A DNA stretch of 64,000 bases from an uncultured Bacteroidia bacterium (GCA_902801625.1 CADCJI010000004.1:1-64000); one strand, 5' to 3'; shown: positions 1 through 9,849, numbered from the stretch's first letter. Notes: a model not told the origin generated them from the sequence alone. Numbers and translations: made by a program.

Positions 1-69
1 GTGAAGGGTGCTAACATCGCTGGCTTCATGCGTGTTGCCCACGCCATGATGGCTCAAGGTATCATCTAA
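1..69 (+). CDS. gdhA: NADP-specific glutamate dehydrogenase, C-terminal end (partial)
   Basis: The window opens inside a reading frame that ends at the TAA at 67-69. The 22 residues left contain GANIAGFMRVAHAMMAQGII, which closely matches the extreme C-terminus of hexameric NADP-dependent glutamate dehydrogenases (E. coli GdhA ends in GANIAGFVKVADAMLAQGVI). The enzyme interconverts 2-oxoglutarate plus ammonia and glutamate, and is a main nitrogen-assimilation route in Bacteroidales. The start lies outside the window. A strong terminator follows directly, so the gene ends its transcript here. Confidence 0.85.
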   Translation: MKGANIAGFMRVAHAMMAQGII

Positions 70-90
70 TTCCAGAGCTAAAAGGTTTTT

Positions 91-123
91 GCAAGGCGGT
101 CAATTTGGCCGCCTTGCTTTTTG
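91..123 (+). terminator. Rho-independent terminator of gdhA
   Basis: A perfect 9-bp stem (GCAAGGCGG at 91-99, CCGCCTTGC at 109-117) with a 9-nt loop is followed by a run of T. It lies 22 nt after the gdhA stop. Confidence 0.85.
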
Positions 124-131
124 TTAGAAGA

Positions 132-157
132 GGTCCCTGAGCCTGTCGAAGGGCCGA
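132..157. repeat. REP-like palindromic repeat, family CCCTGAGCCTGTCGAAGGG
   Basis: The core CCCTGAGCCTGTCGAAGGG sits between the gdhA terminator and the Nudix gene. Nearly the same sequence recurs at 58221-58249 (inverted), and variants lie inside a coding region at 29025-29048 and 29103-29127. I recall this type of short palindrome from many bacterial genomes. Its role here is unknown. Confidence 0.7.
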
Positions 158-174
158 CATAAAACAAAAAGACC

Positions 175-639
175 ATGAAACAAACCACCCAATGTTACCT
201 TGAGCGCGGCAACCAATACCTCATGTTGCACCGCACCAAGAAGGAGAACGACGAGAACCACGACAAATGGATTGGCGTGGGCGGCAAGTTCGAGGAAGGG
301 GAGAGCCCCGAGGACTGCATGAGACGCGAAATCTTTGAGGAAACAGGCTTCGCCGTCACCGCCTGGCGCTATTGCGGCATTGTTACTTTCGTCCACAATA
401 TCTGGCCCGCCGAACAGATGCACATCTTTGTCTGCACAGAATGGAAAGGTGAGCAGATTGTATGCAACGAAGGCGACCTTGAATGGATTGACAAACAGCG
501 ACTTTTGGAGTTGCCTACATGGGAAGGCGACAAGATTTTCCTTCGCCTTATCGATGAGCATAGACCTTTCTTTTCCTTGAAACTGACCTACGAAAACGAC
601 ACACTGAAAGAAGCTGTTTTGGACGGAAAAGCTCTGTAA
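175..639 (+). CDS. Nudix hydrolase, probably 8-oxo-dGTP diphosphatase-like
   Basis: This 154-aa protein is one compact Nudix domain. The Nudix box GX5EX7REUXEEXGU is complete at residues 37-59 (G37, E43, R51-E52, E55-E56, G58), so the metal-binding glutamates are present. Such enzymes hydrolyse nucleoside diphosphates linked to another group X. The length and the N-terminal pattern (a Cys-Tyr-Leu strand, then an HRTKKEND loop) resemble MutT/8-oxo-dGTP diphosphatases of Bacteroidota and Firmicutes. The exact substrate cannot be read from the sequence. It appears to be transcribed alone, between a terminator and a T9SS gene. Confidence 0.85.
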   Translation: MKQTTQCYLERGNQYLMLHRTKKENDENHDKWIGVGGKFEEGESPEDCMRREIFEETGFAVTAWRYCGIVTFVHNIWPAEQMHIFVCTEWKGEQIVCNEGDLEWIDKQRLLELPTWEGDKIFLRLIDEHRPFFSLKLTYENDTLKEAVLDGKAL

Positions 640-713
640 ATGAACTTTTTCTTGCATAATTGGTACGTTTTTTGCACTTTTGCATGTTTATGTATTATAC
701 AAAACGAGGAAAA

Positions 714-3700
714 ATGACTGTGAATAATCGAATTCTTGGAGTATTCAAAACAGCAGCTATGTTGCTGATGCTTTCGTCAACGACGCTTTTCGCCCAACAT
801 CCGAATCTAATTACTAATGGCGATTTTGAGAATACCACTTTTAACTATCAAACTATTTCTGACTACACACGTATTACGGGTGGTGCTGTTGAGTCAGGAG
901 AGTTTATTCACGAAGTCAACTCCACAGGTCATGGTTCTGGTACTCTTGTAGGATGGCCATCCAATCTCTATGGGTATGGTGGCTCGGGTTATTATTTGTT
1001 GTTCAATGGTTTTGGCGAGTCTACCAATGCCACGAAAGCGGCTTGGAGGCAGACTGTTACGGTAACACCCAACACGATCTATACTTTTTCAGCACGGGTG
1101 AGGAATTTGTCCCAACCCTATATGGGTTTTTCCCACAATCCTGCAATATTGCGTTTGAAAATCAACAATGAATGGGCTTGTGAGAATTATCCCCTTCCAA
1201 CAGGCTACGATTGGCAAGAATGGCAGATAACTTGGCCCAGCGGTTCGTCAACACAAGCTCTTATTGAAATATATGATGTCTATAGTGGTAATCCTGGACA
1301 TGGTGACGATTTCGGTTTGGATCACATTAGTTTTAGGTTGCACAATGATTATTCATTGACAGCAAGTGATTTCACAGTCACCTATTGTGGCGAAATAACG
1401 CCGATTGATTTGACCAATCATTATAACATAACTTATCCTTCGGGTGGCAATTCAGCTCCTCCTATGGAGGTCAAGATTAGATTAAACAACAATGATCCAT
1501 GGGTAAGCTCTCAAATTAATACCTTCTTCGGTGTGGCTTATGTTGGAACCGATAATAAAATCTACTATACTCCCAATGCTGGCTTTCATGGTACGGATTA
1601 TGTCCGATTTCAGGTTTCAAGATTTGGATTGTCGGCTGTTGGTTTGATCACCATCAATGTGTTCGATTTGCCCTCGAATTGTACTCCTCAAGGACTGCCC
1701 GCCAATAATTTGCTATGCATTAGCGATGTTGCTTCATTTAACCCATCGGCAACCTGGGTGTCAAACGGCAGCAATATCAATCCTTCTGGCTGGTTGTATA
1801 AAAAGATAGGAGTGACCGATTGGCAAGAAAGTTACACATTTCAAAACTGGGTTCCACAATGGGGCGGAATAGGAGAGTATAGCATTAAGTTTTTTGCAGA
1901 AAACAGTTGCGGTCGGCAGGAATCGGATCCATACAATTTCAACATTTGTGATGTGCCAGAATGGAATCCAGCTCCTAATGCCACTTCAATTTGTACGGGC
2001 TCTTCTGCACCATTTGTACGCATTGAATGGAATTACAATACAGGTGTCCAGACATGGCAATACAAGCGTGGCAACGGAAACTGGACCGACTTCGTTTGGG
2101 GAGAGTTTGATTTGCTCCCTGGTGACCAGGTGAGATATCGAGTCACCTACGATGGTTGTAGCGGCAATCCGTTGATATCGCAGACCATCAATGTGGTCTC
2201 AGGTCCGCAATTCAACACAAGTATTCCGGTGTCGTTTGATGAAGGTTATTGTCCGAATTCTCAGGTGTCGTTGCCTCAAATTCAATCCTCATGGTATAAT
2301 GCTTACGGGATGAGTGTCACTCCAGGTTGGTATTATGTGAATTACGACCCCTCGGGCTCTCCTTCCTATGTTCCTATCACAGGTAGCACTATTACTTTGA
2401 ATAATGGCTCGGTTTCGGTAACCCCATGTCTACAAAACGATGAATGCGGTTTCACACCTTTTTATCCCGCTTTTGATCTCGTTGTTTGGGATGAGCCTGC
2501 CATTCAGGGATTGGATGAACTTCCGGATTCTTTGGGACCTGTTTGTTCAGGAACAACCCTAAGCTCCATTTTGCCAGAACTGAGCCCAGGTGGACATTAT
2601 CTTGTTAATGGCTACGGTTGGGAAATCAGCAGTGGACAAAGTCAGACAGGCTTTTCCTCCAATCTGCCTACCCAACTTTCGCTTGGGGATAATGGTAAAT
2701 GGCTTCGCTATCATGTACAAAAAGAATGTACAGACCACAACGATGTCTATAGCGATCCCATCAGGGTTTGGGTGGGCGATAAACCAACATTGTACACTTA
2801 TCAAATAGATTTTCCCAATCCGATATGTTCAGGCACTTCCGTGGCTTCTTTGGCTAATGATGTTTATGTGGATGATTGGCATTTGTTTGACAGTATCTTT
2901 GCTGGCTGGGAGGTTTCGTGTAATAACGGTTCCTCATGGGAGGATCTTTATGGATTTAATGAAAACCATAACGGATGTCAGGTCAGATACCGGGCTACCA
3001 ATCAATGTGGTGATGAATTGTTGCTGGCAGGAGTAGTGACAGTTACAGAAGGGCCTTCCTTTAATAATTCCGGCTCGCTTGGTTTTTCAGATTATTATTG
3101 TGATGGAAGTGTATTGGAAGAGGATGATTTCCCGATGCCTCCGGTATATGATTCGCATAACTTTGATGTCGACCCCTATTGGGCTTACATCGACGGAACG
3201 GAATATCGAGCGATACAATTCCCTCTACAGTTGACCGAGAGTTGGAACGGCATTCAAATTACCTATGTGTTGAATAGCGATTGTGGAGGCGAAATACCTT
3301 ACCCTACACCTTTTACATTGACTGTAAAGGGACAACCTGAGGTTGAAATATCATTGGATGGTAGTAGTACATTCTGCGTTGATACTCCAATCGATTTGGA
3401 TACCCTAATTGATTGGCATTTGTGTACCCAAAACACTCAGGCGTCTTCATGGCAGTATGCTCCTGCAAATCAGCCTAACAGCTATTCCGATTTCAATCCG
3501 ATGGTCGGTATCCCCGAAGCTGGAGAGTTTTATATCAATTACCATGCTGTGGCTAATGAATGTGGTTTTGATGCCTATGGCACCCCATTGACTGTCACTA
3601 TAGAAGCTGCTCCTGTATTTTCGAATGCCGTTCCGTTTGAATTAGGCCGGTTCTGCGAAGACGATGTATTGCAGATTCCTTCCAATCCGATTGTTTCTGG

Positions 3701-5750
3701 ACATATTGATGAGTCTGGTTGGCAAATCAGCGTGGGCTATGATCCAGATGGAGAATATACGGAGATCGCTCCTGGCCACGCCCTGACGCTTTCAGATAAT
3801 GGTAGATGGCTTAAATACTATGCAATAGGTTGTAATGTTTACATTCATCACGAAGTGGAAATCTATGTGGATGGAAAGCCATTGGAGGAGTGGAACATTG
3901 CCGACCGTATCTGCAAAGGACAGTATTTGTCCTTTCAGTTGATCAGTACCAACGGTTATCCAGTGACACAAAGGGAATGGAAAATAGGTTCTACCTCTGG
4001 CAATGCATTCAATCCCTATGAGTACACTTTTGATGTAGAAGGAGAATACCTGATTTATTATCGTGTGGGCAACGATTGTGGTTGGTCTGACTATGTGGGG
4101 CCCTTGCCGCTTTCTGTGACGGCAGGACCAGAGTTTGACAACAGCACATTACCCACCGAATCGCAGTATGTTTGTGAAGGCACAACTGTGGGAGAGTTTT
4201 TGCAACAATCGGGAATCACGGCACCGTCATTGGTCGATCCGAGTGTTCCTCACAACGCTCTTGGTTGGTACATTAATGGCCAACCAGTAGATTTAAATAC
4301 TGAAATTATAGAGTCCTACCATAATGCTGGACTAAGTTATGGCGTGACTGGTGATTGTAGCGATGTTCCTGTCTACAGCAGAGGCGTTCTCCTCTATGTT
4401 TACGGAAGACCTATGGTGACGCAAATGCCTCCGATAGATTGGGAGTTTTGCGATGGTGATGTCGTGCAATTGCCTGATCCTGAAATCAATCCCCATAATG
4501 GTGAAGGACATGTGAATGGACATTGGCAGATACAATCTCAAGATGGCACATGGGGAGACTTACCGACAACCTGGACCTCAAATTATAACGGAGCACATCT
4601 TCGTTACCATTTGAACCATTCGGTTTGTCTTGATCTCGGCAATGACAGTGAAGAGATTGTCATTTCCGTACATTCTGCTCCTGTCATTAATGATGAGGAT
4701 TTGCCATCGAACAATCTGATTACAATTTGCTTTGGTGGCTCATTGGGAATTGACGAACCAGAAGTCTTGCCTGAACAGAATGAGAGCGGTTGGCAAGTAA
4801 GCGCAAATGGAACGGATTGGGGTACGGTACTTGAAGGTCATGCCTTTGACCCCAATCGTGTAGATGCTTACTTTGATGGCAAGTATTTGCGTTATCATGC
4901 CGAATCCACGCAATGTCCGAATCTTGAGGACAACAGCGAAGTGTATACCATTCAATTGATGGACAGCCCGACCATTAATGATGGAGCTTGGCCCGATCAA
5001 GTTTCGTATTGCTCGGGAGGTTCATTGGGGATTGAAACACCCGATGGCCTGTCTGGAGTATGGAAGGTAAGCGAGAATGGTACGAATTGGGTCACGGAAC
5101 TTGAAGGCCATGTCTTTGATCCAAGTCGTGTGGACGACTTCTTTGACGGCAATCTCTTGCGGTATTTCGTGCACACTTCGTGTGGTGACGATGAGAGCAA
5201 AGTGCTTACCTTGAGACTGTTGGGAGCACCCAATATGCCTATCGTTGGTGAAACACAAGTTGCCATGATGAATAGCTTCTGGACAGGTATTTATGATTAT
5301 CACATCGATTCTACCAGCCTTGAACAGCCTGTGGAGTGGAGCCTTGAGGGTGCCAATTGGCAACTGAAGCCTTTGGGCATGGCGAGATGCTTGGTATATG
5401 TCAGTTCGATTGGTACTGCCGTGTTGCATGCCCGAATCTCGAATGAGTTGTGTTCGAACGAATTTGAGGTTGTACTTCCGATTAATTCCACCTATTTTGG
5501 TGTGGAAGAAAACGATGTTGTAGAGGTGATGGTTTATCCTAATCCGGCACGTTTTTCGGTCACAATTGAGGCGGAAGGTATCGAAAGTGTCCGTTTGCTC
5601 AATATGATGGGCCAAGTTTTAGACCTGCGCGAATGCAACGGGTCTGACGCGGTCATGTTGAACCTCAGTGGCTATTCACCTGCGATTTATTTGCTCGAAA
5701 TCAACACGATGAGTGGAACCGTGAGGAAACGACTTGTTGTTTGCAGGTAG
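714..5750 (+). CDS. Large secreted multi-repeat protein with T9SS sorting domain
   Basis: The protein is 1678 aa from the ATG at 714. The frame is open to a TTG at 660, but 714 directly precedes a good signal peptide (cleavage expected after LSSTTLFAQ). Next comes a jelly-roll, carbohydrate-binding-like module (LITNGDFENT to GDDFGLDHISF, about residues 30-205). Then come many repeats of about 90-110 aa, each with a C-x-G-x-S-type strand, a WQ/WK-x-S-x-x-G strand and a (Y/L)RY(H/R) strand. The last two repeats, near the C-terminus, are very alike and look recently duplicated. The final 75 residues (VYPNPARFSV, then LLNMMGQV, ending in RKRLVV) are a type A T9SS sorting domain, so the protein should be exported and anchored on the cell surface. 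Function is unknown; adhesion is a guess. A related T9SS gene follows. Confidence 0.8.
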   Translation: MTVNNRILGVFKTAAMLLMLSSTTLFAQHPNLITNGDFENTTFNYQTISDYTRITGGAVESGEFIHEVNSTGHGSGTLVGWPSNLYGYGGSGYYLLFNGFGESTNATKAAWRQTVTVTPNTIYTFSARVRNLSQPYMGFSHNPAILRLKINNEWACENYPLPTGYDWQEWQITWPSGSSTQALIEIYDVYSGNPGHGDDFGLDHISFRLHNDYSLTASDFTVTYCGEITPIDLTNHYNITYPSGGNSAPPMEVKIRLNNNDPWVSSQINTFFGVAYVGTDNKIYYTPNAGFHGTDYVRFQVSRFGLSAVGLITINVFDLPSNCTPQGLPANNLLCISDVASFNPSATWVSNGSNINPSGWLYKKIGVTDWQESYTFQNWVPQWGGIGEYSIKFFAENSCGRQESDPYNFNICDVPEWNPAPNATSICTGSSAPFVRIEWNYNTGVQTWQYKRGNGNWTDFVWGEFDLLPGDQVRYRVTYDGCSGNPLISQTINVVSGPQFNTSIPVSFDEGYCPNSQVSLPQIQSSWYNAYGMSVTPGWYYVNYDPSGSPSYVPITGSTITLNNGSVSVTPCLQNDECGFTPFYPAFDLVVWDEPAIQGLDELPDSLGPVCSGTTLSSILPELSPGGHYLVNGYGWEISSGQSQTGFSSNLPTQLSLGDNGKWLRYHVQKECTDHNDVYSDPIRVWVGDKPTLYTYQIDFPNPICSGTSVASLANDVYVDDWHLFDSIFAGWEVSCNNGSSWEDLYGFNENHNGCQVRYRATNQCGDELLLAGVVTVTEGPSFNNSGSLGFSDYYCDGSVLEEDDFPMPPVYDSHNFDVDPYWAYIDGTEYRAIQFPLQLTESWNGIQITYVLNSDCGGEIPYPTPFTLTVKGQPEVEISLDGSSTFCVDTPIDLDTLIDWHLCTQNTQASSWQYAPANQPNSYSDFNPMVGIPEAGEFYINYHAVANECGFDAYGTPLTVTIEAAPVFSNAVPFELGRFCEDDVLQIPSNPIVSGHIDESGWQISVGYDPDGEYTEIAPGHALTLSDNGRWLKYYAIGCNVYIHHEVEIYVDGKPLEEWNIADRICKGQYLSFQLISTNGYPVTQREWKIGSTSGNAFNPYEYTFDVEGEYLIYYRVGNDCGWSDYVGPLPLSVTAGPEFDNSTLPTESQYVCEGTTVGEFLQQSGITAPSLVDPSVPHNALGWYINGQPVDLNTEIIESYHNAGLSYGVTGDCSDVPVYSRGVLLYVYGRPMVTQMPPIDWEFCDGDVVQLPDPEINPHNGEGHVNGHWQIQSQDGTWGDLPTTWTSNYNGAHLRYHLNHSVCLDLGNDSEEIVISVHSAPVINDEDLPSNNLITICFGGSLGIDEPEVLPEQNESGWQVSANGTDWGTVLEGHAFDPNRVDAYFDGKYLRYHAESTQCPNLEDNSEVYTIQLMDSPTINDGAWPDQVSYCSGGSLGIETPDGLSGVWKVSENGTNWVTELEGHVFDPSRVDDFFDGNLLRYFVHTSCGDDESKVLTLRLLGAPNMPIVGETQVAMMNSFWTGIYDYHIDSTSLEQPVEWSLEGANWQLKPLGMARCLVYVSSIGTAVLHARISNELCSNEFEVVLPINSTYFGVEENDVVEVMVYPNPARFSVTIEAEGIESVRLLNMMGQVLDLRECNGSDAVMLNLSGYSPAIYLLEINTMSGTVRKRLVVCR

Positions 5751-5801
5751 AGCCATCTTTTTTAAAAACAAAAAAATGGCGAGGTAAAAGGAATTTTTCT
5801 C

Positions 5802-5809
5802 TATTTTTG
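5802..5809 (+). promoter_or_regulatory. -7 box (TATTTTTG) for the 5828 gene
   Basis: A TAnnTTTG match followed by C lies 18 nt before the ATG at 5828. It suggests a separate transcript for the second T9SS gene. Confidence 0.55.
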
Positions 5810-5827
5810 CACATAGGAGATTCTGCC

Positions 5828-8293
5828 ATGAGGAAAAAGCTATTTTATACATTTTTATTGATGTTTTCAGCGATTTGCGCTTTTGCCCAGCCTGTAACCA
5901 TCAACCCACCATCAGCCACCATCCAGCCGGGTCAGTCGGTAACATTGACGGCCTCGGGAGCTGTGTATTACCAATGGTCGCCTGCCACGGGGCTCTCGGT
6001 CACAGAAGGTCCCGTCACGGTAGCATCGCCTACTATAACCACTACCTATACCTGTGAAGGCTATGCCCCGGGTGCTGAAAGTGTTGTTAATGGAGACTTT
6101 TCGCAAGGTAATGTGGGTTTCACTTCGGCCTATGAATACAATTCTAATCTTTGGGGTGAAGGCACCTATTATGTGGACAATGATGCCAGCTTGCATCACG
6201 AGAATTTCTTTGGCCAAGGACATGGCGACAATGGCAACTTTATGATTGTCAACGGAGCTACTTCTCCAAACACCAATGTGTGGACAGAACAAATAACCGT
6301 CCAGCCAAATAAATACTATGCTTTCTCAACTTGGGTCTGTACTTTGGCAGGTCAATCCAATGAAGTGGCTTTGCTCCAATTCAGTATCAACGGTAATCAA
6401 CTTGGAGAGGTGTTTTCAGCCCCGCCCGAGCGTTATATTTGGGAACAGTTCTATGAATTATGGTATAGCGGCAATTCCACAACGGCAACCATCACCATCT
6501 TGAATCAGAATACTGGAGGTAGCGGCAATGACTTCGGCTTAGATGATATTTCCTTCCGCGAATTGGTACTGGTGGGTGCGCCTCAATGCACGGTTTATGT
6601 GGGCAGCATGAGCGCCTCGGCTACCGCTGATGATGATGAACTTTGTGAAGGTGAATCGACTACCTTGCATGCCTTGCCTGTGAACGGCTCAGGCAACTAT
6701 ACTTACAATTGGACACCTGCCAATACCTTGGACGATCCCAATTCGCAGCATCCAATGGCAACCCCAGCATTGGGTACAACTACCTATACCTGTCATGTGG
6801 CAGATGTCAGTTGGGGTAACACACAAGATGTCAGTGTCACCATTGTTGTCCATCCCAACAAAGCAACCCAAGTCCAACAAACCATCTGCTCTGGAGATAG
6901 CTTCAACTTTAATGGCCAAGAACTGACAACTGCCGGTGAATATGAGCATACGCTTCCAACCCAATATGGGTGCGATAGTGTTGTGCATCTTAGTTTAAGC
7001 TTTTATCCACCCAACGACACCACGGTTGTCGACCCCAGCATTTGTGTTGGTGAGACATATGATTTTCATGGAACCTTATATAATCAGGACGGTCAAATTG
7101 CCTATTTCGACACTATCGATAACCATGGCTGTCTAAAGGTTGAGAAGCTCATCCTCAGTGTTGGTCAATATCAAATGCCCCCGATACAAGAAGAGTATGT
7201 CTGCTATGGGCACGATGAAGAGCCTTATTTCAGATGGGACAAAAACAATGTTGTCTATACAGCCGACACATACGATGAAGCCATTGTCCCTGACCCCGAT
7301 GGAGGCTGCGACTTCAAGTATCGTTTGAACCTCAAGTTTCACCAAGAGTTCTATAGTGAAGAGCCGCCCGTTGTTACTTGTGACCAATATGAATGGCCTC
7401 TTACCGGAGAAATCTTCGGACCTGAAGACCAAGGCCATCATATTGTCAGAACATTCCAGTATCCTTTCGGCGATCAGGTGTGCGACAGTACATACATCCT
7501 TGACATCACCATCAATGAATCGAGTACGCAAGAGAGCTACACCTATGATGGCGAAGATGATGTTGAGGGTAGATTCTGCGATACTGTCTTTTATTATAAT
7601 CCAAATATTGGTGATACGCTTTACTTTGACCATGATGTCGAAACTACTCTTACAGGCGAAACCCCTTCGGGATGTCTGTATGAAATCAAACTAAACATCA
7701 GGAACATCAATTACACACCTCATCCATACATAGTTAGCGATAATCCCAACCCCCATTATCCCATAACTGCCACGGAATTCAATGTAAACCGTTATACCTA
7801 CACGGTGAAGGATGACATTTCTGATATTTCCAAATGGAAACTCGACAAGTGTAAATGGGATATTTCCAAAGACAGTTGGCGACTTATCCCCAATCCTGAG
7901 AATCCCCTTGAGTGTACTGTCTATGCGATGGACTGGGTGCCTGAGCCTATCTGCCTCAGTTTCAAGGCCGTCAACAACTGCGATAGCGTTACAGCGACAT
8001 ACTTGCTCTATCCATCTTTCTACGGCATAGAGGATCAAGAGACTTCAATGTCTGACTTCAGCATTGTCCCCAACCCCAACAACGGACAGATGGAACTCGT
8101 TTTCAATCGTTTGGAAGGGAAAGTTGAGGTCAAAGTATATGATGTGATGGGCAATTTGATTGACAACTTTGTGACCTACAATGATATGGAATCCAAAGCT
8201 ATGAAGTATCAACTCAATGGCTCTAAAGGCATCTATTTCTTTGTGGCCAATGGAAAAGAGGGCACTATAGCCAAAAAGGTGGTAATTAAATAA
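5828..8293 (+). CDS. Secreted PKD/Ig-like protein with T9SS sorting domain
   Basis: The protein is 821 aa from the ATG at 5828. The frame is open further upstream, but that part would overlap the previous gene and precede the promoter. A signal peptide ends in ICAFAQ. An Ig/PKD-like strand set follows (SATIQPGQSVTLTASG), then a jelly-roll domain of the same type as in the upstream gene (VVNGDFSQGNVGF to GNDFGLDDISF), then another PKD-like region (LCEGESTTLHALPV) and segments with the CDSVVHL and GCLYEI patterns common in gliding-type surface proteins. The C-terminus (FSIVPNPNNGQMEL, VYDVMGNLI, KKVVIK) is a T9SS type A sorting domain. Its shared N-terminal module suggests that it and its neighbour work on similar ligands, which is inference. 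Confidence 0.8.
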   Translation: MRKKLFYTFLLMFSAICAFAQPVTINPPSATIQPGQSVTLTASGAVYYQWSPATGLSVTEGPVTVASPTITTTYTCEGYAPGAESVVNGDFSQGNVGFTSAYEYNSNLWGEGTYYVDNDASLHHENFFGQGHGDNGNFMIVNGATSPNTNVWTEQITVQPNKYYAFSTWVCTLAGQSNEVALLQFSINGNQLGEVFSAPPERYIWEQFYELWYSGNSTTATITILNQNTGGSGNDFGLDDISFRELVLVGAPQCTVYVGSMSASATADDDELCEGESTTLHALPVNGSGNYTYNWTPANTLDDPNSQHPMATPALGTTTYTCHVADVSWGNTQDVSVTIVVHPNKATQVQQTICSGDSFNFNGQELTTAGEYEHTLPTQYGCDSVVHLSLSFYPPNDTTVVDPSICVGETYDFHGTLYNQDGQIAYFDTIDNHGCLKVEKLILSVGQYQMPPIQEEYVCYGHDEEPYFRWDKNNVVYTADTYDEAIVPDPDGGCDFKYRLNLKFHQEFYSEEPPVVTCDQYEWPLTGEIFGPEDQGHHIVRTFQYPFGDQVCDSTYILDITINESSTQESYTYDGEDDVEGRFCDTVFYYNPNIGDTLYFDHDVETTLTGETPSGCLYEIKLNIRNINYTPHPYIVSDNPNPHYPITATEFNVNRYTYTVKDDISDISKWKLDKCKWDISKDSWRLIPNPENPLECTVYAMDWVPEPICLSFKAVNNCDSVTATYLLYPSFYGIEDQETSMSDFSIVPNPNNGQMELVFNRLEGKVEVKVYDVMGNLIDNFVTYNDMESKAMKYQLNGSKGIYFFVANGKEGTIAKKVVIK

Positions 8294-8308
8294 ATACTTG
8301 TTCGGAAA

Positions 8309-9010
8309 ATGAAAAGAAAACGAATCATATTTGGCCTTTGTTTTTTGATGACAATTGGATTCATGTCAAGTTCCTGCACCAAAGTGAGTAGTGAAGGCAA
8401 AACCTTTGTCCCCATTGGAGAAGAGATGATTGATGTTGAAGGACTCTTTTTAGAGGTCAAGCCGTCATTTGATGAGGTGAGAAATAAAATGGGTATTGTT
8501 AATCAGCAAAATGCCACTCCGTCTTGTTATGAAGATTTAATCCCTCCAAAGCTTGAGGGTTCCTATGTTATGAATCAAACGATGTTGGTTGAATCGAACA
8601 TGGAAAACATTCAAATACCTGCATCCATGTCGGATGTGACCATGAGATTTATGAGTCAGCACAACAGCAAAGCAGTTATAGAGTTTACGGAATCATCCAT
8701 TACGCAGAAGACTGAACCGGTTTATATCATAGGTAATGGTAATGGTTTTACGGCATATTTTATAGAGAACAAGGAATATGACCAAGCGTATAATGGACAA
8801 ACATATCATGTGAAGATTAAACGCGGTATCATCATGTGTGGCTCTGTGACTGCAGCAGGCCTTTCTGGTGTCTCGGATGGTCATGCCAAATTCCGTTATG
8901 CCTCCATTATCTTGAATTGGGAGAATGACCCTGCTTTCGGTTTGCCTCAATTTGTGCCAGGCACATATTTTATTTATGAAGAAGGAGATGGATTGGCTGA
9001 AAAACTGTAA
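8309..9010 (+). CDS. Uncharacterised lipoprotein
   Basis: The protein is 233 aa. It starts with a basic n-region (MKRKR) and a hydrophobic core, then the lipobox MSSSC with Cys23 as the probable lipidation site. I recognise no domain in the rest, which is mostly beta-rich (YVMNQTMLVES, VTMRFMSQHNSKAVIEF). It starts 15 nt after the upstream T9SS gene, and its stop directly abuts the next ATG. It therefore probably belongs to an operon with the T9SS protein and the following beta-barrel, facing the periplasm or the cell surface. Confidence 0.7.
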   Translation: MKRKRIIFGLCFLMTIGFMSSSCTKVSSEGKTFVPIGEEMIDVEGLFLEVKPSFDEVRNKMGIVNQQNATPSCYEDLIPPKLEGSYVMNQTMLVESNMENIQIPASMSDVTMRFMSQHNSKAVIEFTESSITQKTEPVYIIGNGNGFTAYFIENKEYDQAYNGQTYHVKIKRGIIMCGSVTAAGLSGVSDGHAKFRYASIILNWENDPAFGLPQFVPGTYFIYEEGDGLAEKL

Positions 9011-9838
9011 ATGTTTAAGAAGATGAAGAAAATATTGTTGTTATCGGGGCTGCTGATTGGATTCATGGGACACATTGTTGCCCAAATGAATAGCAGTCAA
9101 CCTTTTGACAAGACGATTGCTCTAGGGCTCAAAGGAGGAATCAATATGCCGAGGATGTTGTATTTCAATAATGCTGCATTGAGTCAAGTGCCGCAAAAAG
9201 ATACCCTTACGATAATGGGAGGAATATTTGCTGATATTCCCCTAAGTGAAGGTATTAGTTTTGCCCCAGAAGTTGTTTATGTGCAACGTGGTACTGACAT
9301 GCGCTATGTACATCGTACTGGTGCTCAGGTGCATTATTCCATAAAGGTCGCTTATGCTGACCTTCGTCTGCCTGTGGAGTTTTATTGGCCTATCAAGCCT
9401 TATTTTCAACCTTATTTAGTGGCTGGTGCCGAAGCGGGCTTCCGTTTGTTTGGGGAAATCCACATGGATCGCACAGCCCCAATCGTGTTAAATGAAACCC
9501 TTCCTGCCGATAGCTCCAATATGTTCTTGGTGCATGCTGGAGCCTTTGCTGGGGCAGGAGTCCGAAGCAGGATAAATATGGGTGCGATGGAGGTTATGCT
9601 GAAACTTAGTGCCACATTCCACCAAGGTTTTGTCGACAGCTATTCACCTTATGAGAAAGATGGCACAGCCCAAGCGCAAAATGTCAATGCCTATCAGATT
9701 ACGGGTTGGCGTTTGCCGCAAGGCTTGGAGGTGACATTAGGCGTGGCCATTCCGCTGAAGCCAATCCTTAAGGATGCCTGTGCTTCATTCTCAAATGACC
9801 GCCGCCATGGCAATCGCGGTCATTTATATGGATACTGA
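9011..9838 (+). CDS. Outer-membrane beta-barrel protein (PorT-like family)
   Basis: The protein is 275 aa. The ATG directly follows the upstream stop; a second ATG at 9023 begins the hydrophobic signal peptide that ends in GHIVAQ. The mature part alternates polar and hydrophobic residues and has the Bacteroidota barrel opening ALGLKGGINMPRM, later strands such as PYLVAGAEAGFRLFG, and a last strand GLEVTLGVAIPL. About 24 residues follow the expected last strand (ILKDACASFSNDRRHGNRGHLYGY). They are partly coded by a palindrome at 9795-9823 and may come from a lost stop codon. It is probably an outer-membrane channel or assembly protein; the substrate is unknown. Confidence 0.7.
   Translation: MFKKMKKILLLSGLLIGFMGHIVAQMNSSQPFDKTIALGLKGGINMPRMLYFNNAALSQVPQKDTLTIMGGIFADIPLSEGISFAPEVVYVQRGTDMRYVHRTGAQVHYSIKVAYADLRLPVEFYWPIKPYFQPYLVAGAEAGFRLFGEIHMDRTAPIVLNETLPADSSNMFLVHAGAFAGAGVRSRINMGAMEVMLKLSATFHQGFVDSYSPYEKDGTAQAQNVNAYQITGWRLPQGLEVTLGVAIPLKPILKDACASFSNDRRHGNRGHLYGY
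9795..9823. repeat. Palindrome inside the 3' end of the barrel gene
   Basis: ATGACCGC at 9795-9802 pairs with GCGGTCAT at 9816-9823. The hairpin is translated as part of the unusual C-terminal tail of the 9011 gene. No T run follows, so it is not a clear terminator. Confidence 0.6.
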
Positions 9839-9849
9839 CAAAGATTTCG

